Assembly: GCA_022592435.1 (NCBI GenBank)
Contig: JABYQS010000001.1
Location: forward strand, 1-64,000
Source: Cerioporus squamosus
Taxonomy: Eukaryota > Basidiomycota > Agaricomycetes > Polyporales > Polyporaceae
Length of the DNA: 64,000 bases
Direction: 5' to 3'
The notes under the pieces were generated by a model. The model did no database searches. It was not told the origin of the DNA and saw only the letters and a list, made by a program, of their open reading frames with translations. Below are positions 35,067 through 44,781 of this stretch, piece by piece (position 1 is the first letter of the stretch; each line of letters opens with the position of its first letter). The position numbers were made by a program, and so were the translations under genes.

Positions 35067-36183
35067 ATGGCGACTGTCCACCTCTCCAAAAAGGCCGTGA
35101 CCATCCCCACCACCGTCCGCACTCTCTCCTCTGGCGTACCTGTTGCGCCCCTCGTCAACCTCGCTGCCCGTGGGTCCGCCGGGAGCGGCCACGGACACGG
35201 CCATGGTGCTTCAGGCCCCCGCTCCGACGTGCCTCCTAGGTGGGCAGGCGGTGTCTCGCGGACGTCTTCAGGGCTGCTCTCGAAGAGCTTTGTGTACCGT
35301 GAGTAGTCGTTCATCCGAGTTCTGTAGCTGTAGGTTCCGTTGGCCTGCAGGACGTCCGCCTATTCGGCGCGTCATTTTCTGCAGGCCCGGGTTCTCAACT
35401 TAGCACGCCCGGACGCAACGCTCACACACCCCGTCTTCGTCGTGCGCACTAGCCCCCGTGACCGGCATCCACCAGAAGAGCCTGATGCACACCTCTGCGG
35501 TCGTCCGGGACGCGCCGCAGGTCCCCGACTTCTCCAAGTACGAGGCCAAGGACCCGGCGACGAACCGCGGGCTCGCGTACCTCATGATCGGCTCGCTCGG
35601 CCTGCTCTCCGCGTCCGCGGCCAAGTCGACGGTGACGGAGTTCCTCGCGACGATGTCCGCATCCGCAGACGTGCTCGCCATGGCCAAGGTCGAGATCGAG
35701 CTGGGCAGCATCCCCGAGGGCAAGAACGTGATCATCAAGTGGCGCGGCAAGCCCGTCTTCATCCGCCACCGCACCCCAGACGAGATCGAGGAGGCGCGCA
35801 ACACGGACTGGAAGAGCCTCCGCGACCCCGAGAGCGACGAGGCGCGCACCAAGAAGCCTGAGTGGCTCGTCATGCTCGGTGTCTGCACCCACCTGGGCTG
35901 TGTCCCCATCGGCGAGGCTGGCGACTACGGAGGCTGGTTCTGCCCGTGCCACGGTTCGCATTATGATATCTGTGAGTGGCCCGCTTTGCGCCCCTGACTT
36001 GCGTCTTTGCGTCTCTGACCGGCTTGTCCATAGCTGGACGTATCCGCAAGGGCCCCGCTCCTGTGAGTACCAGTGTCATGCAAACTTTGTCGCAAGCGTC
36101 TCATTCCTCTTCGCCCGCAGCTCAACCTCGAGGTTCCTCAGTACGATATAAACGAGGCCGAGGGCAAGATGACCATTGGTTGA
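35067..36183 (+). CDS. RIP1: Rieske iron-sulfur subunit of complex III
   Basis: The gene starts at 35067 with [20 protein letters not shown], a mitochondrial targeting sequence, and includes a GHGHGHG run. Exon 1 ends at 35298. The conserved part runs from [18 protein letters not shown] to 35971, followed by exons 36034-36062 and 36121-36183. The single TM helix is at [18 protein letters not shown], with the hinge near [11 protein letters not shown]. The 2Fe-2S ligands are in VCTHLGCVP and CPCHGSHYD (two Cys-His pairs). It passes electrons from ubiquinol to cytochrome c1 in the inner membrane. With an acceptor at 35451-35452 the protein is 280 residues. An acceptor at 35384 gives a family-like [16 protein letters not shown] but then runs out of frame, so this junction is unresolved. 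Confidence 0.92.
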
Positions 36184-36795
36184 TAGATGGCGTACATTAC
36201 CTAGACCGTGCAATAATATTGTCGCGTTCTTCTCCCATCGTCCGATTGCACTTTAGCCGTGTGGTTCAGTGATGCACACATGGACATACAAAGCGGTATG
36301 GCGCAGCAAGTAAGGGTGGGACGAGTATATTGTTCATTTACAAGCAGAATACAGAGCAGCAGTACTAATACGGAGTATAGGGTGGTGTGGAGGAGAGCGA
36401 GGTGGGGGAGAGAGGGGAGGGAAGCTACGAGATGACGAGAACGAGATACAGACAGCATATAACGAGACGACATAAGGGACGATGTAAGGGATCTTCTCTG
36501 GCGTGCTTCTAGACCAGGTCCGACCCACTGACAACGCCCACCAGATGCCGGTAGATACAACAAGCCAAGACGAGACAGGCATAAGGAGCAAGGCAAGGGC
36601 TTTTCTCTGGTGTCCCGAACCAGGTCCGTCCACTAGCTATGCCCACCAGATGCCATAGATACGGGGGAGCCAAGACAAGGTTTTCTCTTCTGGAACTACT
36701 AGAACGCAAGACAACAATTCGATGTATTTGGATGTAGACCGCTGTTCCCCGTTCGAGACGGTGTGTGCGCGCGAGGAACGACGTCGGCTGCAGAC
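36184..36795. other. Convergent intergenic region with direct repeat
   Basis: This is the shared 3' flank of the Rieske and RRM genes. No gene is supported. It contains the imperfect direct repeat described separately. Confidence 0.45.
36490..36664. repeat. Imperfect direct repeat, about 65 bp, two copies
   Basis: The segment at about 36490-36555 (TTCTCTGGCGTGCTTCTAGA and on to GCCCACCAGATGCCGGTAGA) recurs at about 36601-36664 with substitutions. The two copies start about 110 bp apart and lie in the non-coding convergent region. It looks like a local tandem duplication. Confidence 0.65.
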
Positions 36796-39105
36796 TTAAG
36801 CACGCCTGTAGCTCCCGGCCGGTTCAGGGTCGCGAGCGCGGGGAGGAGCATACTCTCTGCTGCCGCCAGAGCTCCTGGGGGGCGGAGGAGCACCACTGGA
36901 ATAGCCGTTCGCGTAGCCGCCAGAAGTGCCATTGTAGGCGGCGCCACCAGAGCCAGCGCCGTAGCCCGCAGAGTCGTAAGGAGCACCAGAAGCCGAACGG
37001 GAGGGAGGGCTCTGAGAACGACGACTATGGGGGCATCAATCAGTCCGAGCCAGGCAGAAGCAGATGGGAGACGAACCGGTAGCGAGCCGCTTCAGTACTG
37101 CCGGCACGAGGAGGGTAGTCGTAGCGCGTGGGAGAGGCAGCTCTACCCCGAGCATCAGCAGGGGGATAATCACTGGAACATTTAGGTCAAGACAAGACCA
37201 AGGGAGCACATCCAAGAAAAGCGTACCGAGGAGGAGGGCGATCGTAGTCGTCGCGAGCAGCGCGGGCGGGCGGTACACCAGGAGGAGTCCGTGGCCTGGC
37301 GGCAGGCGTAGGGTAAGATCCATATCTGTCGGCCGGCGGGGGAGGTGCAGCGCGGGCTCGGTCGTAACGATCATAGTAGTCCCGCGGAGGCGGCGGGGGA
37401 TAGCCACGAGGAGGGTAAACAGGGGGAGGAACAGCCTCACCCTCAGGATAGTAGCCACGAGCTTCGAAGCGAGCAGGCGGGGGTGCAGGTGGCGGAGGGC
37501 CTCTGATGCGATACTCATCGTAGTCCCTAGCAGAGCGCACAGCCGCCGGAGGGGGAGGGTAGTCACGGAAGTCTCTGGGTGGCGGAGACACCGGTCGACC
37601 ATACGGACCGTCGCGACGAGGCGGCAGCGGAGGCGGAGGATAGTCGAAGTAACGAGGGTCCCCTACTGGGGGGTAACGGCCATAGTCTCCACGGTAAGGG
37701 TAATCCCGGGGAGGGGGGAGGTAATCCCGAGGCGGCTGGATACGATCGATGAGAGGGGCCTCGCTCGGACGACGTCTGCGCAATCAAGCAAGTGCGTCAG
37801 TTACATCATACTAGCGATAGTTCGAAACTGAGCCACATACCCGCTCGCCAAATGGTTTGGACACTCCCTAGGAAAGGTATCAGATCTGGACAAACCAACG
37901 ATGAAGGTAGGACTGACCTTGCCCAATGACCCATCTGGCCACACTTGAAGCAAGCCCCAGGATCGCCGCTGTACTTGGCGGTTCTTCCACCACCATGAGA
38001 GATCTCGACACGTATCTTGTTTCCCATGAAATAACCCTCGTGGTACTTGGCGACACTCTCTTCCGCTGCCTCGCGGTTGTCGAATTCCTGTAGAAGAGTT
38101 TGATCAGGCCCAGAACGACGTCTAGAAGCGGATTATGTGAACTTACCACAAATCCGTATCCAACCCTGTTCGCACGATGCATCGCCTTGTTAACGTGACA
38201 TCCTCTGCGCTCGCTGGGAGGAAACTTACTTCAACTCAATGTTGACGATGTTGCCAATCTTGCCAAAGCAACTTTCCAGGTCTTCCTTGCGGGTGTGTTC
38301 GGGGAGGCCACCGATGTAGACCTTGTTCAGCTGGAAGTCCCAGTAGAGCGACAGCGGATCCCCAAGGAAGGAGTAGCATGAGAGAAAGCCGTCAGTCAAC
38401 GTGTACGCGAGGATGCCAGCGAGCAGAAAGACGGGAGACGAAATCAAGAATAGCGGAGAGAAACCCGTAGCAGCCCTCAAGCAGGACAGGGGCGCCTCCT
38501 CAGTAAGCCCTAGATCGCCGACGTGCATATGGCCCTGAGAAAGTTGTGCGCCGCAACATATCGCAATGGCCACTGAAGGGTACGATCACGAACGGGGGTT
38601 GCCATGTCACAGTGTCTGATGATTACGCTCAAAAATCTCAAGCAGGACCATGGCACGCTCCGGCCGCGCGAGATGGGTGTTGTGCGGTATGACGTGTCAG
38701 CACGAGGGTAGAGAGAAGCAGGAGAGCAGGGTAAAGGGCGGCCAACAGGAGAGAGAGCGACGTCGGGAGGTAAGAGGGAGTAAGGAAAGAGGCAACAAAC
38801 ACCACACAAAGCAGAGACCAATTAAGCACCTTGACAATCTTCTCGCCACGCGAGGCAGCGTCGGCACGAGCAGCCGCAGCGGCGGCGCTGTCGACCCCAT
38901 TTCCATTGACCGAGTCCGGGGTGGGATAGCCTGCCCCATCGCCGTTGGCCACAACGCGGTCATCGGCGGGGTGGGGCGCGCCGTTTGTGTCAATATCGCC
39001 GCCGGGGCCCATATGAGCGGCGTTGACGTCCATGGGGTTCCAAGAGTCTGAGTGCTTGATCACTGTATGCTCGCTGTCGGGCGCAGCGAGAGGAGAGGCG
39101 GCCAT
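36796..39105 (-). CDS. SR-like RNA-binding protein (RRM plus CCHC knuckle)
   Basis: Exon 1 (39105-38830) encodes MAASPLAAPDSEHTVIK to ASRGEKIVK. Exon 2 starts at 38330 with LNKVYIGGLPEHTRKEDLES, the RRM with RNP2 VYIGGL, and VGYGFVEF is RNP1. The zinc knuckle is CFKCGQMGHWARECP (Cx2Cx4Hx4C). The C-terminal 290 residues are rich in Pro, Arg, Tyr and Asp (PRDYLPPPRDYPYRG and similar) and end PEPAGSYRRA. This matches small SR proteins such as SRSF7 and 9G8, nuclear splicing or mRNA-export factors. The first intron, 499 nt (38829-38331), is exceptionally long for this region but joins in phase 0. An alternative ATG at 38605 inside it could give a short leader instead. Total is near 550 residues. 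Confidence 0.82.
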
Positions 39106-40572
39106 GCAAGACGAGGATGACGAGCGGAGGCAAGTTGCGTCCCCTCCAAATTTGCACACTCTCTCTTTGACGCCCTGCCAGCGGGCACATGCCAGTAATG
39201 GCTCCGACCGCCCGCCCCAGCCAATCATAGCCCGCGACGCCTCGGCCCGTGCTGCGAGCTAAGCGCTCTTCGCATCTCTTCCCCTTCAACTTGCTCTCTC
39301 CGGGTGTCGCTCGAACGCACGCACAGGCCACATGCTCACAGGGTCGGTCAACGAAGGCAGTCGCTGGAACCATTCCAGTGTCTTGTTCCTCCTCGGCTGC
39401 AGGGGCGCCAAGCCAATCGCAATGTCCAGTGGCTAAACCGGCTGGCATGTGGACTGTTCCATTCCAAACCTTCCGTACGCAGGGCATCGGAGGCTCCATT
39501 CACCCCTGTTGACTGCCATCTGACATGCTTGTCATCCGCGCGGCATCACGGTGGAAACCTAGGCCCTTCGGTTCGTCTCGACAGAACGATAACCTAGATG
39601 CCATGCGACCAGAACCTGTTGGATCATGTCCGAGTCAAGACACTGTATAGACTCTCTACATCTGGTCGCGTCTGTGGAAGAGACAGCCGTGACCTCCAGT
39701 CTCATACATCATACTTCAAGCGTTCACGCGTTGGGAGCGAAACGAGCGGTGTCAGGTGCCTTGTGTTGGCCTTGAAAGTAGATCTGACTGTCAATGGTAC
39801 GTCTGCTGAGTATATGGACTCGCAAGCTCTTGTTCGTTAACATTGTTCTCCCCCATAGGCATCTAGGCGTTTCATGATGGTCAGAGCATCAAGTTAGCGG
39901 GGCCTCACAAGGTCTCACGACGTTCGCAGCTACCTCCAGAAGAACTCTGTGGAATTTATTCCATTCGCAAGAACGCGTCATCGACATACATGTATCAGCA
40001 TCAAAAGTCTGCGCTGATCGTAGTGACGGCGGGGTCTGGCGAGGTACGCCCAGCAGCATGAGTTTGTAAGCATGGTTCGAGAACAGCAAGGTTGAAGCAT
40101 CGGATACGTCGGCATATGCACTTGCATATGGCATTAGCAGAACGTATGACGGGTGCAGTGGGTTATCGTCTTAATATGTCGCCTGAGCTCCGCGATGTCA
40201 TGGCACTCATCATCACTCAAGTTCCACAGAACCAATATATCTGGAGATTCTTGAGGTAAGTACCCGCTTGGACGACTAGGTGGTGGCTGTGTAAACTAAC
40301 CCTCCTGAGTACGTTCAAGGTTCATCGGGACACTCGCTGACACATACACAAAAGACGCGTCGTTTCGCCCTGCGTGTGCGCGATTGATGAGTATTACTAC
40401 TCAACTTCCGTTGTATGTCAATTCGGATGACTACCGCGTTACCAGCGCGTTAGGCTCTGAGCACCCCCAGGTATAAAGGGACCAGCAGGATGCTGGACAT
40501 CAACCATCGACGGCCTAGTTCAACCGCCCCAACCACATCCATCACCTCCCCGATCAACCTCCTTACCTCGCG
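39106..40572. other. Upstream arm of the GST duplication, unit 1
   Basis: No gene is supported. Much of this region from about 39260 onward recurs, with gaps, at 41860-42790. The best-matching block, about 39745-40075, includes GCATCAAGTTAGCGGGGCCT and ACGGCGGGGTCTGGCGAGGT. It contains the GST1 promoter. Confidence 0.55.
40472..40479 (+). promoter_or_regulatory. TATA box of GST1
   Basis: TATAAAGG lies 101 bp upstream of the GST1 start codon and is followed by the small palindrome CCAGCAGGATGCTGG. The same arrangement is kept in front of GST2, which supports a functional core promoter. Confidence 0.7.
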
Positions 40573-41438
40573 ATGTCTCACGGCAAGCAGTTCACGCTCT
40601 ACACGGGCAAGGTCGGACCCAACGGCTGGTAAGCTTCATGTACCCACACTGCTGAACAAGCCATTCTGACCCGCCTTCTCGCCCGGCAGGAAAGTCGCAT
40701 TCGTGCTCGAGGAGCTCGGCCTCACCTACGAGTCCGTCTACCTCGACCTGAACGCCGGCGAGCAGAAGCGGCCGCCCTTCACCGACATCAACCCCAACGG
40801 CCGCATCCCCGCGCTCGTCGACCACCACAACGGTGACTTCACAATCTGGGAGTCCGGCGCGATCGTCCTCTACCTCGTCGACAAATACGACCCTGAGAAG
40901 CGCATCTCCGTCGCCGATGAGAAGGAGCGCTACCAGCTCATCCAGTGGCTTTTCTTCCAAATGTCCGGCCAGGGGTACGTCTCTCTGCTCGCCGCTGCTC
41001 CCTGACCTTTGAGACTCACGCGCTCGGTAGACCGTACTTTGGCCAGGCGTTCTGGTTCATGCGCTTCCACCCCGAGAAGGTGCCCAGCGCGGTCGAACGG
41101 TACCAGAAGGAGATCCTCCGCGTCTTTGGCGTGCTCGATGGCGTCCTCGCCAAGGCCCCCGGAGGCTACCTCGTAGGCGGCAAGCCGACCGTCGCCGACC
41201 TCTCTTTCATCACCTGGAACGAGACCGCTATCAAGTATGGATTCAAGGATGTCGAAGGGGTCGACATTGAGAAGCAGTTCCCCGCCCTCTATGCGTAAGA
41301 CTCCCCATCATGGCAGTGGTCGAGCTCATACTGATCTCAATGCGGCGCATTTTCAGGTGGCACAAGAAGCTGACTGAGCGTGAGCACGTCAAGAAGCTTC
41401 TCGCCCTCCGAGAGAAGTTCGTCCAGGAGCAGCAGTAG
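40573..41438 (+). CDS. Ure2-type glutathione S-transferase, copy 1
   Basis: Four exons (40573-40628, 40690-40974, 41031-41294, 41357-41438) give 228 residues. The N-terminal thioredoxin-like domain has FTLYTGKVGPNGWKVAFVLE, then NPNGRIPALVDHHNGDF (cis-Pro before ALV) and IWESGAIVLYLVDKYD (the ES pair that binds the glutathione gamma-glutamyl group). The C-terminal helical domain holds GYLVGGKPTVADLSFITWNE with the conserved N-capping Asp. This is the fungal Ure2p-like class, cytosolic enzymes that conjugate glutathione to electrophiles; in wood-decay fungi the class is expanded and linked to detoxifying wood extractives and lignin products. A true prion-type N-terminal extension is absent. 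Regulation by xenobiotics is likely but not shown here. Confidence 0.93.
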
Positions 41439-42791
41439 TAGGAGCCTGGACTACTCTGCAGGGCGCATACGTATACGCGGGCATCTCATGATAAGTAGTA
41501 TCTTGTACCGTAGACAACGATTGACTCCCATCGGCCCGAGAATCCATCCCAAGTCCACTTCGATTACCGCGTGAGTTGGCTAGTCGCAGATGTATACACG
41601 CATGTTCGACCCAACATCTGGCAGCAATTACTCAGCGGCGTAGAGTTTGAACGCTTGTGAGATTCGATTGGTCTAAGTAACCATCAAGAACGGAGAACCA
41701 TAGCCACAGCGCGAAAGCGATGCAACAACTTTGAACGCCCCGCGCGCATGGGGCCGCCTTCACAGGAACATATGCATCAGAGGGAGAACACGACGCGCAC
41801 GAGCGTTGCCGCGAAAGTCTATCAAGTATAGTATGCAGGTGACGGGACGTGATGCAAGCTGAGCGCTCTTCGCATCTCTTTCCCTTCAACTTGCTCTCTC
41901 CCGGGGAGTCTCATACGCACGAGTACTTACCGGTGTCGGGTGCCTTGTCCTTGGAAATGGATTCGACCGTCTATGGTACGTCGGTGCGAAGTATACTTAG
42001 ACTCGCAAACTGTTGCTCGTTGTTCTCCCTCATAGGCGTCTAGGCGTTACAGATGGCCAGGGCATCAAGTTAGCGGGGCCTCGCACTGCAGGGTCACCTC
42101 ACGACGTTCCCGCCGGCTACCTCCATGAGAACCCCGTGGAACTTGCGACCAGCCGCAAGAACGCGTCAGCGACATACTTACATGTATCAGCATCACAAGT
42201 CTGCGCTGATCGTAGGGACGGCGGGGTCTGGCGAGGTACGCCCAGTAGCATGAGTTTGTAAGCAAATTTCCCGAACAGCCGCGAGGTTGTAGTACTTATC
42301 GGATACGGTGTATGCTCTGTGCAGCAAAACTGGCAAACGTATGTCAGGCGCAGTGGACCCGTCATCGTCTTGAGATGTCTCGTGCGCTCCGTGAGTTTGC
42401 ACTGAACGATATGGCACTCAAAACAGCCAGGTGAATTCCCTCATTATATCTGGAGATCCAACTTGAGGTAGGTACCCGATGGCGGTGGCTGTGTAAGCTA
42501 TACGTTCAAGTACCCACTCCGTCCGAGTTCATCGGGACACGATCGCTGACACATACACAGAACACGCGTCGTTCTGCCCACTGTGTACATCGATGAGTAT
42601 ATTACTCAACTTCCCGCCGTGTGTCAATTCGGATGACTACCGCGTTACCACCCCAAGACAGCGCGTGAGGCCCTGAGCACGCCCGCGTAGTATAAAGGGA
42701 CCAGCAGTATGCTGGACATGGACCATCGACAGTCGAGCTCGACTGCCCCAACCACACCTATCATCTCCCAGATCAACCTCCTCACCTCCCA
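41439..42791. other. Intergenic between GST copies
   Basis: This is the 3' flank of unit 1 up to about 41850, then the upstream arm of unit 2 including the GST2 promoter. No gene is supported. Confidence 0.55.
42691..42698 (+). promoter_or_regulatory. TATA box of GST2
   Basis: TATAAAGG lies 101 bp upstream of the GST2 start, followed by CCAGCAGTATGCTGG. Spacing is identical to GST1. Confidence 0.7.
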
Positions 42792-43690
42792 ATGTCTCAC
42801 GGCAAGCAGTTCACGCTGTACACCCACAAAATGGGCCCCAACGGCTGGCAAGCCTCCTCCATGTCCCCACCATACTGAATAAGCTATTCTGACTCCCCTT
42901 CTCGCCCGGCAGGAAAGTCGCCTTTGTGCTCGAGGAGCTCGGCCTCACCTACGAGCCCGTCTACCTCGACCTGAACGCCGGCGAGCACAAGCGGCCGCCC
43001 TTCACCGACATCAATCCCAACGGCCGCATCCCCGCGCTCGTCGACCACCACAACGGCGATTTCGCGATCTGGGAGTCCGGCGCGATCATCCTCTACCTCG
43101 TAGACAAGTACGACACCGAGAAGCGCATCTCCGTCGCGGACGAGAAGGAGCGCTACCAGCTCATCCAGTGGCTCTTTTTCCAGATGTCTGGCCAGGGGTG
43201 CGTCGAGTTCCGGACCCAATTCCCTGCTTGCCGCTGTTCTTATCCCTACAGTCGCATGTGAGACTGACGCACCGCCCCGCAGACCGTACTTTGGCCAGGC
43301 GTTCTGGTTCATGCGCTTCCACCCCGAGAAGGTGCCCAGCGCGGTCGAGCGGTACCAGAAGGAGATTCTCCGCGTCTTTGGCGTGCTCGACGGCGTGCTC
43401 GCGAAGGCCCCCGGAGGCTACCTCGTTGGCGGCAAGCCGACCGTCGCCGACCTGTCGTTCATCCCCTGGAACAACGCTGCAATCAACGCTGCGCTCAAGG
43501 ACGTCGAAGGTGTCGACATCCCGAAGCAGTTCCCCGCCCTCTACGCGTAAGACTCTTCGTCACAGTAGTCGAGCCCCCGCTGATCTCAACGCGGTCAATT
43601 TGCAGGTGGCACCAGAAGCTGATTGAGCGCGAGCACGTCAAGAAGCTTCTCGCCCTCCAGGCCAAGTTCATTCAGGAGCAGCAGCACTGA
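42792..43690 (+). CDS. Ure2-type glutathione S-transferase, copy 2
   Basis: Four exons (42792-42847, 42913-43197, 43283-43546, 43606-43690) give 229 residues. The protein is close to copy 1 throughout: FTLYTHKMGPNGW replaces FTLYTGKVGPNGW, WNNAAINAALKDVEGVD replaces WNETAIKYGFKDVEGVD, and it ends QAKFIQEQQH. The glutathione-binding residues are unchanged, so it should be active with a somewhat different substrate pocket (changes cluster in the first loop and the C-terminal helix). The first intron begins GCAAGC where copy 1 has GTAAGC; splicing must use a GC donor to keep the frame. Confidence 0.92.
42848..42912 (+). other. GC-AG intron in GST2
   Basis: The donor is TG|GCAAGC and the acceptor GGCAG. 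In GST1 the same position reads TG|GTAAGC. The exons join in the same phase in both copies, so a T-to-C change at the donor followed the duplication. Confidence 0.85.
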
Positions 43691-44781
43691 ACTCTCCGAC
43701 GAATGCACGCGCATCTTGTATCATACACAACAATTGCCTCTCGTCGGGGCCGAGAGATTCACCAGAAGGCCAGTTTGACTACTCCGTAACTTGAACAGCA
43801 CAATTGCGTGCAGGTCCTACAAACCACCTGGCAAACCTCGCAGCAATCACTTAGCGGCATAGAGTTTGAACGCTTGTGAGATTCGATGGTCTAAGTAACT
43901 ATGTACACTATGTCAAGAACAGAAAACCATAGCTACAGTGCGAAAGCAATGCAACAACTCCGCGCGTGCATGCCCCCTTTACAGAAACAGACATTAGAGG
44001 GGAGGACACGACGCGCACGAGCGTTACCGCGAAAGTCTATGAAGTATAGTATGCAGGTGACGGAACCCAGACCGATATGCAGCAAAGAGAGGGAAAATTT
44101 GTAAGTGAGAGAGGGAGAGAGAGAGAGCAATAGAGAAGATACGCATATGTACAGCCCCATGATGATAGAGGAGGAGACGGATGAAAGAAAAGAGAGGTAG
44201 TAAAGCATGATGGGAGGAGGTTGCGCGGGGGCGAATGGAACGGAACGGTAGCGATAGCGGTAACAGTAAGATTAGGCGGGAGGTGACACATGTAGTAAGG
44301 CGATGCATGGAAGTGTAAAGCAAATGCAGTCTAAAGCTCTAGTTCATGGGATCATAACGCGGATGCAGAGAACGAAGCGCGAACATGAGAGAACGGACGA
44401 GAACAGGAACCAAAACGATAAACCGGGCACGGCGCGCAGGCGATAAAGTAAGCAGCAAAACGGCAATGCACAACACGGCGAAACAACGAGGACCCCATGC
44501 ATGCGGGGTAGCGAAGAAATGCCGTCACGCGCCGCCCCCGGGGGAAGTTGGAAAGCACGTAACCACCAACAGGCGAAGGTCCCACCACACTGACAACCGC
44601 GAGCACGTCACGCTTGAGGGGAAGCGTCACGCCATCTCCCGACATCCACCATAATCGCTCGCCACCGCTCAGCCGCCCATCGTCCAGCGGCTCAACCGAA
44701 CGATAAATACCGAGCGCAAAGCTCGCCAACGCTTGCCCCCCGCATAGCGCAGCCTATCGGCGAGAGCGTCTGGGAAGGCAC
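43691..44781. other. Convergent intergenic region with purine-rich repeats
   Basis: No gene is supported. The left part is the duplicated 3' flank of GST unit 2. A GA-rich simple repeat lies at about 44103-44131. The remaining purine-rich stretch is the 3' flank of the SRPK gene. Confidence 0.45.
44103..44131. repeat. GA-rich simple repeat
   Basis: A run of GA dinucleotides with minor interruptions (AAGTGAGAGAGGGAGAGAGA and on) in non-coding DNA. Confidence 0.75.

Larger units (their letters stand above)
39240..44070. repeat. Tandem duplication carrying two GST genes
   Basis: Unit 1 (about 39260-41850) and unit 2 (about 41860-44070) share upstream blocks, promoter, gene and 3' flank. Start codons are 2219 bp apart. 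The 3' flank GAGTTTGAACGCTTGTGAGA at 41643 recurs at 43861, and TATAGTATGCAGGTGACGG at 41827 recurs near 44045. Coding exons have equal or almost equal lengths. Upstream arms have diverged by several indels, so the duplication is not very recent. Confidence 0.85.
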
